A DNA stretch of 32,947 nt from assembly GCA_002050435.1 (NCBI GenBank), contig MWYV01000027.1:1-32947 (forward strand). The letters run 5' to 3'. Under the pieces are notes generated by a model, which searched no databases, was not told the origin of the DNA, and saw nothing but the letters and a program-made list of their open reading frames with translations. Within the stretch, counting starts at the first letter, position 1. Each line of letters begins with the position of its first letter. Both the position numbers and the translations under genes were made by a program. This stretch comes from Chitinophagales bacterium 33-2 (GTDB lineage: Bacteria; Bacteroidota; Bacteroidia; Chitinophagales; Chitinophagaceae). Positions 1 through 7,977 of the stretch are shown one piece after another.

Positions 1-1
1 C

Positions 2-1240
2 ACAATTTCAAATTTTAATATTCATTCGCTTCTTGAACATGCGATACAGCTCAACGGATGCAGAAATATCGAAATAGCAGGTTGCCGGGCCAGTGCCAAT
101 GAGAATGTGCTTTCCCTTGTAAATTGTTCATCGGCAATTATTTACAACAATGATTTTTCTTTTAATTCAGGTGCCGCTGTTGTGCTGACAAACTCAGATC
201 ATATCCAGCTCCTATACAACCGGTTTAATTTCAATGTGGCCGATACTTTACTTACCACCACCGCTGCTGTTGTTATGGATGGTTTGTCTTCATATAATAT
301 AATATATAAGAACTCTATCACCCATGCGGTGAACGGGATGATTATTGGTGGAAACGCGGCCGGGAAAGTCAAAGGAAAGGAAGCCCGTAATTTGATCATG
401 GAAAATGACCTTTCCTTTAATATTTCATCCGGTATCCGTAGTTACCATACAGATGCCATAATTAATAAGAACAGGATCTTTGAAAGCAATACCGGCAACC
501 TGGTGGTTGCTCCTTCAAACCAGGTGATCAGTAACAACCAATACCGGTTTAATCAAATAGCGATAGATATTTCGGGGATTGGGACCAGTACGATCCATCA
601 CAACCTTTTTCTTGAGGACAGGACTGCTTTAAGGATGTCTTTTTATGGAAAGAGCAGGGCCGGACATGCAAACGGGGTAAAAGCCATTGTGGTAGCCAAT
701 AGTTTTAACCGCAACCGGGTAGTTTTTGATCTCAACCGCGTCGACGCATTTTCCGAATTTAATAACCTGTTCCAGCAGTTTGACACCCTTTTTAAAGCCG
801 ATACTTCCATGATGAATGTGGATGTGGAAGAAGATGAGGATCTGCTTGTTGAATTGTCTGAAGATATCCACCCTTCCATTAAAGAACCTGCTTCCGCTCA
901 AAACCCGTTTAAAGGGAATGGGCGGTTTGCAGGAAGGGGACTGGTGATTCCTATGAACTGGGGTCCTTACGATTTCAGTTATCCTTTAGCACGGGCGGGT
1001 CCTTTGGATTCCACGGGCAATATAACGATCCGCATTCTTGGGCCGGAAGGGACATGGAAAGTACAGGAGATCCAGGGATATGAGATTGTTGCTGTATCGG
1101 GAACGGAACTCCCCGGTACCCTGGTGGTAAAAAGGAATGCTGAAGCAAATGCTGTATTGAAACTCGGGTTTACAATGGAAAAGACCGCAACAGGAGCGAA
1201 ACTAAAGGAAGATTTTATTGAGTTTGCTCCCGAACTTTGA
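2..1240 (+). CDS. Right-handed parallel beta-helix repeat protein, 5'-truncated by the window edge
   Basis: The reading frame is open from base 2, so the true start lies outside the window; the GTG at 107 is internal. The first ~260 visible residues are Asn-rich short strands with recurring N-x-I/F spacing (IIYNNDFSFNSGAAVVL, INKNRIFESNTGNLVV), the pattern of NosD/Beta_helix-type parallel beta-helix coils. A C-terminal region of about 110 residues (GRGLVIPMNWGPYDFSYP onward) looks like a separate beta-sandwich. Such proteins are usually exported carbohydrate-binding or polysaccharide-cleaving proteins, but no catalytic motif is visible and no signal peptide can be judged. It converges on a truncated cytochrome c peroxidase gene and overlaps it by 26 bp, an arrangement best explained by a deletion on the peroxidase side. 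Confidence 0.8.
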   Translation, partial: TISNFNIHSLLEHAIQLNGCRNIEIAGCRASANENVLSLVNCSSAIIYNNDFSFNSGAAVVLTNSDHIQLLYNRFNFNVADTLLTTTAAVVMDGLSSYNIIYKNSITHAVNGMIIGGNAAGKVKGKEARNLIMENDLSFNISSGIRSYHTDAIINKNRIFESNTGNLVVAPSNQVISNNQYRFNQIAIDISGIGTSTIHHNLFLEDRTALRMSFYGKSRAGHANGVKAIVVANSFNRNRVVFDLNRVDAFSEFNNLFQQFDTLFKADTSMMNVDVEEDEDLLVELSEDIHPSIKEPASAQNPFKGNGRFAGRGLVIPMNWGPYDFSYPLARAGPLDSTGNITIRILGPEGTWKVQEIQGYEIVAVSGTELPGTLVVKRNAEANAVLKLGFTMEKTATGAKLKEDFIEFAPEL

Positions 1241-1829
1241 AACCGGATGGAGGTTGCGATCGTATAAAAAGCTTTCGTCTATCAGGAAAAACCAGGTTTT
1301 TGAAGTTTTTTTTCCTTATTGGGTCTTCATTCACTCCACTAAAACCCATTTCCGCATGATCCTTTATAGGTTGGGTTGTCTGTGCTTCAAGTGAAACGGC
1401 CCTTTCATCCCAAAAGAATTTAGTTTCTGTACCAAACCTGCTGTTGATCAAGCGCATAGAATGGCGGCCTGTTGTTCCTCCATCCACTCCCCTGCTTGAT
1501 GTTGCTGTATCACTGAATGCAAATTCCTGCCGGTGGCAACTGCCGCAGGAAATAGAATTGTCGATGCTTAAATTCTTATCATAGAAAAGCACCCGTCCTA
1601 AGGTGGCTTTGCTATCTGAAATCGGGTTGGATCCCGTATTATCTTTTGTAATATACCCGGGCCTAAACTGATTGGCGTAATTAGATAGGTTGAATGGATC
1701 AATCCTTGCTCCAAATGCATTATTTATTGCAGAATAGGTAAGTGTGCTGACCGTACCCTTTTTGGAGCAAAATTGAAATACGATGATTACCGTAGAAAGT
1801 ACAAACAATATGTTGAACTTAGTTTGCAT
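1215..1829 (-). pseudogene. Truncated di-heme cytochrome c peroxidase (MauG/CCP family)
   Basis: The 204-residue product starts with a lipoprotein signal (hydrophobic core, then FQFC at residues 18-21). It continues into the classic family segment LGRVLFYDKNLSIDNSISCGSCH, with the first heme site CxxCH at residues 95-99, then FSD and FFWDERA. Family members are usually about 330-400 residues with a second CxxCH. Here homology stops just after MGFSGVNEDP (about residue 160), and the remaining ~44 residues look like random readthrough. The second heme site is absent, so peroxidase activity is unlikely. The gene runs into the 3' end of the beta-helix gene, which points to a deletion joining the two. 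It diverges from the reductase at 2025 and shares that intergenic control region. Confidence 0.75.
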
Positions 1830-1945
1830 GCCGTTTTGGTTTGATCAGGTGGACAATAAATAGACAGGAGGTTTAAAGAAAATATAAAAATTTCACTGGC
1901 AGATAAGTAAAGAATTGAAGACCAATGAAATCAGGAATAAAATTT

Positions 1946-2014
1946 TTGTCGCAAACTACCCCTTATTCTGTCTGATTACTCAACCATCCATCTAAACCAG
2001 GCTATTTAGTTTAG
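1946..2014 (+). promoter_or_regulatory. Tandem AraC-type operator plus promoter before the reductase
   Basis: TTGTCGCAAACTACC at 1946-1960 is followed 22 bp downstream by a weaker copy beginning CTGTC at 1968. A TAGTTTAG box (one mismatch to TAnnTTTG) lies at 2007-2014, exactly 39 bp after the second site starts and 10 bp before the ATG at 2025. The same spacing recurs at 3775 and 13802. The distal site matches the one at 13802 in 14 of 15 positions. Confidence 0.6.
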
Positions 2015-2024
2015 CATAAAAAAT

Positions 2025-2580
2025 ATGGGCCGTTTAAAAGTTTTTAATTTTATTTCCATTGATGGATATTACAAAACCATCAGTGAGGATATCAACTGGC
2101 ATACTCATGGAAAAGAAGCAGCGGAATATTCAGCACAAAGCCTTCAACAAAGCAACATCCTGCTTTATGGGAGAAAAACATTCCAGATGATGGAATCTTT
2201 CTGGCCAACCAAGGCTGCAAAAGATTCATTACCGGAAGTTAGGGAGGAATGGAAAAGGCAAAAAAAATTGTTTTTTCTACAACCCTTTCGCATTCCAACT
2301 GGGCCAATACAACATTTGTACCTAAGGACATGATCAAAACAATAGGGGATTTGAAACACGTGAAGCAGCTGATATGACGGTACTTGGCAGTGGTTCTATT
2401 ATCACCCAATGTGCAGATGCTGAACTGATTGATGAATTAAGTTTGATGATTGATCCGGTCGCGCTTATAAAAGGTGTGGCAATTTTTCAAAACATGGTAA
2501 AGTATTTACAACTTGAACTGCAGCACACAAGGTCCTTCAGCATCGGTGTGGTATTACTGAATTACCTGGTTAAAAAATAA
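2025..2580 (+). pseudogene. RibD C-terminal/DHFR-like reductase with two apparent frameshifts
   Basis: The N-terminal frame (2025-2333) reads MGRLKVFNFISIDGYY, DINWHTHG and LLYGRKTFQMMESFWPT, typical of Bacteroidota dihydrofolate reductase-family proteins. Near 2249 the homologous reading moves to another frame (MEKAKKIVFSTTLSHSNWANTTFVPKD). Between about 2340 and 2373 it moves again into the frame that carries MTVLGSGSIITQCADAELIDELSLMIDPVAL and ends GVVLLNYLVKK at 2580. Both shifts fit single-base losses, and a GGGG run at 2345-2348 is one candidate site. All three segments together rebuild a normal protein of about 185 residues, so decay is recent or the assembly has indels. If intact it would be an NAD(P)H-dependent reductase of unknown substrate. 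It sits directly behind the tandem-site promoter at 1946-2014. Confidence 0.8.
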
Positions 2581-2659
2581 TCATAAGCAGCCAAAATATT
2601 CAAACATTTTTCCATACTGGAAATAATAAATAAGTACATTCCATTATCAAAACTATAAT

Positions 2660-3157
2660 ATGAGCAAGAATTTCGATGAATCCAGAACGAGTGGCATTCA
2701 CAGCGAATTAAGCCGGCTACAAGGAATATGGAAAGGCACTACTAAAACATGGTTTGATCCTGCTCAACTGGAAGATGAATCTCCCATTTCAGGAACGATG
2801 AAGCCTATACTGGATGGCCGGTTTATCCTGCATGAATACAATGGCAGTTTTAAAGGCAACCCACTTACGGGGATGGCGATCATTGGCTACCACCTGGAGC
2901 TTGAAAAATACCAATGTGCCTGGATCGATTCTTTTCACAATGGATCGGCCCTCATGTTTTCAGAAGGAAGCAAGGGTGATAACAACCTGAACATACTGGG
3001 AAGTTATGCTTATGTAACCCCGGAAACCGAACAACACTGGGGATGGCGTACAACCATTGAAGTACTGAATGAAAATGAGATCCGCATCACAGCCTATAAT
3101 GTTACACCGGAAGGGCAGGAATCTAAAGCCACAGAAACCCTGTATAAACGGAACTAA
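2660..3157 (+). CDS. DUF1579 family protein
   Basis: The 165-residue soluble protein has no signal peptide. It shows the DUF1579 plan: LSRLQGIWKGTTKTWFDP near residue 18, then LDGRFILHEYNGSFKGNPLTGMAIIGYHLELEKYQCAWIDSFHNG, and a C-terminal lipocalin-like beta segment (IEVLNENEIRITAYNVTPEGQESKATETLYKR). The biochemical function of the family is not known. It starts 79 bp after the reductase with no obvious promoter or terminator between them, so it may be read from the 1946-2014 promoter. It belongs to the local cluster of small accessory enzymes (reductase, VOC, SRPBCC). Confidence 0.8.
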   Translation: MSKNFDESRTSGIHSELSRLQGIWKGTTKTWFDPAQLEDESPISGTMKPILDGRFILHEYNGSFKGNPLTGMAIIGYHLELEKYQCAWIDSFHNGSALMFSEGSKGDNNLNILGSYAYVTPETEQHWGWRTTIEVLNENEIRITAYNVTPEGQESKATETLYKRN

Positions 3158-3226
3158 CATTCACCTTTCTTTTATATAAGAAATCAAAAAAATGACATTA
3201 CGCTAACCGTTATAACTGGATCGCTT

Positions 3227-3727
3227 ATGCGCATGCTTCCTTTCGAAAATTATTGTATTAAAACAAATCTTGGAGAACAGGATGTGCTGGAAAAAATTTC
3301 AAACTATATAGATCCCAAAAACTTTACCGGCAATTTGGGAAATAACGCAAGTGATAAACCTTATCGGGGAAAGCTGGAACAAAACAATTTTATCCTCCAG
3401 CGCAATATCAATTACCGCAATTCATTTCAACCCATTATTTCCGGATCTGTGGTCCAGGGATTTTCTGGTACTGAAATTAAAATCAGGATGAGAATGGAAT
3501 ATACTGTTCTTGTGTTTCTATTTGTATGGCTCTGCATTGCGCTGGGCTCCGCTGTTATCCTGACGTTTATTGCCATCAGGAAAAATGAATTTGAACAAAT
3601 GATCCTGATCCCCTGGGGTTTATTCATTTTCGGCTATGTGCTGTGCATGTTTGGTTTTAAACTGGAGGCAGAAAAATCAAAAAGATTTCTTGAATCCATT
3701 TTTGAACCTGCGCGTATTCCATCCTAA
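3227..3727 (+). CDS. Hypothetical protein with two membrane helices
   Basis: I do not recognise a family. The 166-residue product has a soluble N-terminal half (residues 1-85) that resembles the N-terminal part of small Bacteroidota membrane proteins, then two hydrophobic segments at about 91-117 (TVLVFLFVWLCIALGSAVIL) and 125-144 (ILIPWGLFIFGYVLCMFGF), and a basic tail. It therefore looks like a two-pass inner-membrane protein with both ends on the same side. A second ATG lies two codons downstream, and neither start has a clear ribosome binding site. It is 69 bp after the DUF1579 gene on the same strand. Confidence 0.6.
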   Translation: MRMLPFENYCIKTNLGEQDVLEKISNYIDPKNFTGNLGNNASDKPYRGKLEQNNFILQRNINYRNSFQPIISGSVVQGFSGTEIKIRMRMEYTVLVFLFVWLCIALGSAVILTFIAIRKNEFEQMILIPWGLFIFGYVLCMFGFKLEAEKSKRFLESIFEPARIPS

Positions 3728-3774
3728 GCAGCTATAGATCATTGTACAGGTTTAATATGAAGCTGCCCTATCAT

Positions 3775-3843
3775 TTGTCGCAATCATCCTCCTGAAATGT
3801 CGCAATTACACAGGAAGGATTAAGAAGACAGGAAGTAATTTTG
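3775..3843 (+). promoter_or_regulatory. Tandem AraC-type operator plus promoter before the VOC pair
   Basis: TTGTCGCAATCATCC at 3775-3789 and ATGTCGCAATTACAC at 3797-3811 are direct repeats 22 bp apart, sharing TGTCGCAAT. A perfect TAnnTTTG box (TAATTTTG, 3836-3843) starts 39 bp after the second repeat and 34 bp before the ATG at 3870. This is the best-conserved of the three copies of this arrangement, with both half-sites clear. Confidence 0.65.
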
Positions 3844-3869
3844 TCTCGTCATCATTAAATCAAACTACT

Positions 3870-4310
3870 ATGGCCAGCGTAAGTACCTATCTGAATTTTT
3901 CGCGTAACACAGAAGAAGCTTTTAACTTTTATAGATCCGTATTCGGAGGTGATTTTTTTGGAAATGGAATCATGCGATTTGGAGACATTCCTTCGCCTCC
4001 CGACGGACCCCATCTGGCAGAAGCCGACAATAACCTCGTGATGCATGTGGAATTGAGGATCCTGGGCGTGCATTCCCTGATGGGAACCGACGCGCCTGAA
4101 TCTATGGGATTCAAATTACAGATGGGAAATAACAATTACATCAATCTTCAACCCGACACCCGGGAAGAAACCGACCAGTTATTCGGGAAATTATCTTCAG
4201 GTGGAAAGGTGACACAGGAACTCCAGGAAATGTTCTGGGGCGATTATTTTGGTTCCTGCACCGACAAATTTGGTGTACAGTGGATGTTCAATTGTGGAGA
4301 AAAAAAGTAA
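3870..4310 (+). CDS. VOC family protein (PhnB-like)
   Basis: The 146-residue protein has the PhnB/3-demethylubiquinone-methyltransferase-like glyoxalase fold signature: YLNFSRNTEEAFNFYRSVFGGDF at the N terminus, MHVELRILGVHSLMGTD in the middle, and WGDYFGSCTDKFGVQWMFNC at the C terminus. VOC proteins are metal-dependent lyases, dioxygenases or resistance proteins. PhnB-like members have no firmly established substrate, so none is claimed. The start is supported by family alignment and a promoter box 26 bp upstream. Its stop codon is one base from the ATG of a second VOC gene, so the two are co-transcribed and probably translationally coupled. The tandem operator at 3775-3811 suggests control by the GlxA-like regulator at 12777-13760. 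Confidence 0.9.
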   Translation: MASVSTYLNFSRNTEEAFNFYRSVFGGDFFGNGIMRFGDIPSPPDGPHLAEADNNLVMHVELRILGVHSLMGTDAPESMGFKLQMGNNNYINLQPDTREETDQLFGKLSSGGKVTQELQEMFWGDYFGSCTDKFGVQWMFNCGEKK

Positions 4311-4311
4311 G

Positions 4312-5142
4312 ATGATACATCCCTGTATATGGTTCAATTATCATGCACACGATGCGGCTGCATTTTATACGGCTCTTTTTAAAGATGCTAAAATCCTGGC
4401 CACCTCACCTTATGCAATTACCGTTCATCTTAAGGGTCAAAAATTTATGTTATTGAACGGCAATACAAATAAACCAATAAATTCTTCCGTAACTTTTTTT
4501 GTAGTTTGTGAATCTGGTGCAGAAACAGAACATTTATGGAATGCTCTTTCTGAATCAGGCAACATTCTGATGCCACTTGACAGGTATCCATGGAGTGAAC
4601 AATATGGCTGGCTGCAGGACCGATTTGGTGTATCATGGCAGATCGCATTTGGCAAATGGGAAGATGTCGGCCAATACATCAAGCCCTGCCTTTTATTTTC
4701 GGGTGCAGTGAACGGAAAGGCGGGAAATGCAATGGAACATTACAAAGAAATTTTCCCGGATACTTCCATCACGGGGATTTTAAACTATGATAATGGCGAA
4801 AACGAAATTCCCGGAAACATCAAACATGCTCAATTCAGTATCAACGGTTTTGTGATGATGGCAATGGATAGTTCAATGCCTCAGCCTTTTGGCTTTAATG
4901 AATCCGTTTCCTTTGTTGTTGAATGCAGGAGCCAGCAGGAGATCGATCATTATTGGCATAAACTATCAGAAGGTGGGCAGGAAAGTATGTGTGGCTGGCT
5001 TAAAGATGCATTTGGCATCTCCTGGCAAATTATACCGGAAAATTTAGGTGCACTCATCACCCATCCTGAAAAAGGACCGGCAGTTGCAAAAAACTTATTC
5101 AGTATGAAAAAGATCGATATGGAATTACTTGACCAGGTTTAA
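4312..5142 (+). CDS. Tandem-domain VOC/PhnB-like protein
   Basis: The start was placed at the ATG at 4312 (MIHPCIWFNYHAHDAAAFYTALF), because longer in-frame extensions would run inside the upstream VOC gene. The 276-residue product has two PhnB-like domains. The first covers about residues 1-120 and ends WLQDRFGVSWQIAFG. The second covers about 122-250, begins PCLLFSGAVNGKAGNAMEHYKEIF and ends WLKDAFGISWQIIPE. The repeated C-terminal motif D-x-FG-x-SWQI shows the internal duplication. The ATG lies one base after the stop of the preceding gene. Substrate is unknown; the paired domains may pack as an intramolecular version of the usual VOC dimer. Confidence 0.88.
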   Translation: MIHPCIWFNYHAHDAAAFYTALFKDAKILATSPYAITVHLKGQKFMLLNGNTNKPINSSVTFFVVCESGAETEHLWNALSESGNILMPLDRYPWSEQYGWLQDRFGVSWQIAFGKWEDVGQYIKPCLLFSGAVNGKAGNAMEHYKEIFPDTSITGILNYDNGENEIPGNIKHAQFSINGFVMMAMDSSMPQPFGFNESVSFVVECRSQQEIDHYWHKLSEGGQESMCGWLKDAFGISWQIIPENLGALITHPEKGPAVAKNLFSMKKIDMELLDQV

Positions 5143-5202
5143 AATTCATCAGACCCGTTTGTTTGAACGTGAAAATCGGTTTAGTTTGCTTAAAATATAG
5201 CT

Positions 5203-5649
5203 ATGCACTTCAGGGAAGCCATTCCGGAAGACATCCCGCAACTTCAATTGATTCGCAATTCGGTTACCGAAAATGTATTGTCCGACCCCGCCCTGGTAAA
5301 AAAAGAAGATTATGAAGCTTACCTTTTTCGCCGGGGAAAAGGCTGGGTTTGCGAAATAGATAAACAGGTAGTGAGATTTTCTATTGTAAGTCTGCAAGAT
5401 AAAAATGTTTGGGCTTTGTTTCTGCTGCCTGCATTTGAAAGAAAAGGCATTGGCCAGCACCTACATGATCTGATGTTAGACTGGTACTTTTCAAACTCTG
5501 CTGAAACCATCTGGTTAAGTACGGACCCTGGCACAAGGGCCGCATCTTTTTATTGCAAAAAAGGCTGGAAAGAAAACGGGTTTCATCATAACGAAATCCG
5601 CTTTGAAATGGACCAGGATTCCTGGAATTCCGTAAAAAAATCCAGTTAG
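5203..5649 (+). CDS. GNAT family N-acetyltransferase
   Basis: The 148-residue protein begins FREAIPEDIPQLQLIRNSV, typical of GNAT beta1-alpha1. The acetyl-CoA pyrophosphate-binding motif A is visible as VWALFLLPAFERKGIGQHL, with R-K-G-I-G at about residues 82-86. FYCKKGWKENGF near residue 125 is the usual beta5-alpha4 element. No substrate can be assigned. The start at 5203 keeps the full beta1 strand. It lies 60 bp after the VOC gene with no visible terminator, so it could be the third gene of that transcript. Confidence 0.88.
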   Translation: MHFREAIPEDIPQLQLIRNSVTENVLSDPALVKKEDYEAYLFRRGKGWVCEIDKQVVRFSIVSLQDKNVWALFLLPAFERKGIGQHLHDLMLDWYFSNSAETIWLSTDPGTRAASFYCKKGWKENGFHHNEIRFEMDQDSWNSVKKSS

Positions 5650-5900
5650 ATTCATTTGCTTAAACCAAAAAATCATGCTTCTAATGATCATGAACAACAC
5701 CCGGTTTAGTAACGATTGCACCCTCACTTGATATTAAAAAAAGGATGCGATTCCGCCAGGCCAGGTAATGATCCATGCCGGCACCAGGAAAAGGCTGTAA
5801 AATGGAAATCAGGTTTCCGGTCTGACATTCTACAAGGTTCAGCAGCTAAAACTTGCACAGGTTTGAACTTCTTCCGAACTTGTTTGATCAATCATTAAAT
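5650..5900. other. 251-bp gap without a recognisable gene
   Basis: A 60-codon frame at 5716-5898 has no similarity to anything recognisable and no convincing start. No strong hairpin, repeat or TAnnTTTG box was seen. The gap probably holds the promoter of the lipoprotein gene at 5901. Confidence 0.4.
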
Positions 5901-6386
5901 ATGAAGATCCTATTCATTCTTTTTGCCCTCTGCCTTATCGCCTGTAATGAAAATGACACGCAGACCCATATCATGAAAGAAGATACCGTTCAGCAGCGTA
6001 CCAGGGATATAGCACCTGAAATTCAGGATACTGTAGCCAAAGAGCCCGAACCAAAGGAAGTAAAAGAAACAAAGCAACCATTACAGACTTTTTCCAATAC
6101 CAGGTTTAAAGAAGTTACAGTTGAAAAAACGGGGAATGGAAAATATACCGTACAGGGAAAAGCACAGATCTTTGAAGCCAGTTTCGGATGGGTGGTGGAA
6201 GACGGACACAATGAACTGAAACAGGGAAATGTTATGACGGATGCAGGAGCTCCCGAATGGGGAAATTTTAAATTTTCAATTGATGTGAAGAAAGCGCGTG
6301 AAAATTCGACCCTTACGCTGATCCTTTTTGAATCCAGTGCAAAAGATGGCAGCAGGCAGTACACATTACCGATTGCATTAAAATAA
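5901..6386 (+). CDS. Lipoprotein with Gmad2-type immunoglobulin-like domain
   Basis: The chosen ATG at 5901 gives a clean signal peptide with lipobox LIAC, Cys at residue 15. An upstream in-frame start would add 16 unlikely residues. A charged Glu/Lys/Thr-rich linker (residues 16-65) leads into a domain of about 90 residues (VQGKAQIFEASFGWVVEDGHNEL ... FKFSIDVKK ... LTLILFESSAKDGSRQYTLPIALK). This matches the Gmad2 family, an Ig-like fold known from GerM-associated proteins. It is presumably anchored in the outer or inner membrane. The function is unknown. The membrane protein at 6420 follows 33 bp later. Confidence 0.8.
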   Translation: MKILFILFALCLIACNENDTQTHIMKEDTVQQRTRDIAPEIQDTVAKEPEPKEVKETKQPLQTFSNTRFKEVTVEKTGNGKYTVQGKAQIFEASFGWVVEDGHNELKQGNVMTDAGAPEWGNFKFSIDVKKARENSTLTLILFESSAKDGSRQYTLPIALK

Positions 6387-6419
6387 CCTTTGCCTTTCAT
6401 TAAAACCCAATTATACCTC

Positions 6420-6917
6420 ATGAAGGGACACAACTGGTCCGATACCCAACCACCTCAAGAGGAAAACAGTTTTCTTTCCATCAACCTTGGCACTTACAGA
6501 AAACTGTTTTACCAGGCCATGATACCGCTTGCTACGGCCATTATTATTTCACTTCTAATTGTAACCCTGAGTCCATTTGATTTTTCATTTATTACTATAA
6601 AAAGAATCGCATTGCCCGTGATGGCAATTCTTGCCGTGCTTGCCTTTGTTCATTCAGGTTTTCAAAAAAAGAAAATGAAACGGTTAAACAACTATAGCAA
6701 CTTCGATCAGAAAGCGGAAGCTTACCAGAAGATCTACCGTTTGCGCCTGTTCTGGTTTTTGATTTCTGGCTTTACCTGTTGCTTTATTTATCTTTTTTCC
6801 TTGCACAAGATTTTTATATTGTTTGCCATTTTTGATGCGCTGCTCCTCATTTCAAATTTTCCAAATAAAAAAATTTTTGAGCGGGAATTAAATAACGACG
6901 AGATCATTTTCTACTAA
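6420..6917 (+). CDS. Hypothetical four-helix membrane protein
   Basis: No family recognised. The ATG at 6420 was preferred over a TTG ten codons upstream. The 165-residue product has a soluble N terminus of about 30 residues. Four hydrophobic segments follow at roughly 31-52 (MIPLATAIIISLLIVTL), 59-80 (ALPVMAILAVLAFVHS), 113-135 (LFWFLISGFTCCFIYLFSL) and 138-155 (FILFAIFDALLLISNF), with a basic cytoplasmic loop (KKKMKRLNN) between helices 2 and 3. It starts 33 bp after the Gmad2 lipoprotein, so the two are likely co-transcribed. Confidence 0.6.
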   Translation: MKGHNWSDTQPPQEENSFLSINLGTYRKLFYQAMIPLATAIIISLLIVTLSPFDFSFITIKRIALPVMAILAVLAFVHSGFQKKKMKRLNNYSNFDQKAEAYQKIYRLRLFWFLISGFTCCFIYLFSLHKIFILFAIFDALLLISNFPNKKIFERELNNDEIIFY

Positions 6918-7084
6918 TGCCATTATATCCCGATTACAGGATAGTCTGAACTTATGCATGCTCAAGAGCCAACAATAAAATGCTGCACAGTGGCTGTTTA
7001 AAATGCACTATGCTTTGTATTAGTTATAAATAAAATGCAGATGGTCAGTAAATTTTTGAATTGATCAATTTATTACTAATTTTA

Positions 7085-7345
7085 ATGTTTCTACAGGTAG
7101 GTGGTGGTTTTGGCGGTGAAAAATACAAAGAGGAACAGAGCAGCAACAGTTATGAAGATAAATTGACCCTCACTTTGTTTGATGCCTACCTGGGATTCAA
7201 CTTTTTCTTTGCCAAAAACCTGGCAATCACACCCATGATTGGATATAACTGGAAAACCTATAAAGATTCAGATAGTGATTTCAAAACCAATTACAGGGGA
7301 TCTGATTTCGGGATTGGTTTCAGGTATTTTCCGGGGTTCCGCTGA
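7085..7345 (+). pseudogene. Remnant of an outer-membrane beta-barrel protein
   Basis: The visible frame (TTG at 7061 or ATG at 7085) encodes 86-94 residues that look like the last four strands of a small outer-membrane barrel: alternating segments LTLTLFDAYLGFNFFFAKNLAITPMIGYNWKTY and GSDFGIGFRYF. There is no signal peptide and no N-terminal strands, and the upstream 140 bp contains no matching frame. Small barrels of the PF13505 type are about 170-220 residues, so this seems to be the 3' half of a decayed gene. Whether it is expressed is unknown. Confidence 0.5.
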
Positions 7346-7390
7346 CAAGATAAAAACTGATCTGTCATCTTAGCTTCCACCAACTTCTTT

Positions 7391-7418
7391 AAAATAGCAA
7401 ATTTCGATTTGCTATTTT
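7391..7418. terminator. Perfect 12-bp hairpin with TTCG loop
   Basis: AAAATAGCAAAT (7391-7402), loop TTCG (7403-7406) and ATTTGCTATTTT (7407-7418) form a perfect stem flanked by T-rich sequence on the right. It fits an intrinsic terminator for the upstream transcript. A TAATTTTG box at 7418-7425 directly abuts it and could be the promoter of the next gene. Confidence 0.6.
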
Positions 7419-7440
7419 AATTTTGACAATCAATAAAAAA

Positions 7441-7977
7441 ATGGAGCACTTCTTATCTGTAAGGGAAATGAATGAAAATGATATTCCGCTTATTGTTTCC
7501 TACTGGCTGGATGCAGATCCCTTACACCTTCAAGGCATGGGTGTTGACCTGGAAAAATTGCCACCAAGGCAGAACCTGATGCAGATCCTGGAACAACAAT
7601 TACAACTGCCACTGGATGAAAAAAGATCCTACTGTATCATTTGGGAATATGAAGGCAGTCCGGTTGGTCATTGCAACACCAACCCTACTGCTTATGGCGA
7701 AGCAGCTTATATGCATTTGCATATATGGGATACTGATAAAAGAAAAAAAGGAATGGGTTTCTCCTTTTTAAAGAAAACCATTCCCCTGTTTTTTGAGCGG
7801 TTGAAATTATTAAACCTGTACAGCGAACCTTTCGCCCTGAATCCTGCACCAAATCATGCACTTAAAAAATATGGATTTGAGCTGGAAAAAGAATACACCA
7901 CGATCCCTGGTTCACTCAACTTTGAACAACCCGTCAAACGATGGGTGCTGACCAAAGAAAAGTTTGACAGACTTTAA
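7441..7977 (+). CDS. GNAT family N-acetyltransferase (RimJ/AAC(6')-like)
   Basis: The ATG at 7441 was chosen over a TTG six codons upstream. The 178-residue protein has [21 protein letters not shown] at the N terminus and an acetyl-CoA site with R-K-K-G-M-G ([22 protein letters not shown]). It then has [27 protein letters not shown], the arrangement seen in RimJ/RimL- and aminoglycoside-6'-acetyltransferase-like GNATs. The substrate is not evident, and resistance should not be assumed. Its stop overlaps the stop of the convergent helicase gene by 4 bp. The hairpin at 7391-7418 separates it from the upstream genes. Confidence 0.85.
   Translation: MEHFLSVREMNENDIPLIVSYWLDADPLHLQGMGVDLEKLPPRQNLMQILEQQLQLPLDEKRSYCIIWEYEGSPVGHCNTNPTAYGEAAYMHLHIWDTDKRKKGMGFSFLKKTIPLFFERLKLLNLYSEPFALNPAPNHALKKYGFELEKEYTTIPGSLNFEQPVKRWVLTKEKFDRL

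Noticed and set aside
1287..1301. AAAAACC-A-GGTTTTT palindrome near the beta-helix stop, as a terminator
   Set aside because: A one-base loop cannot form an RNA hairpin with the full stem, and the sequence lies inside the truncated peroxidase frame.
5716..5898. 60-codon plus-strand frame between the acetyltransferase and the Gmad2 lipoprotein
   Set aside because: It has no recognisable sequence character, overlaps the lipoprotein leader and lacks a convincing start or promoter.
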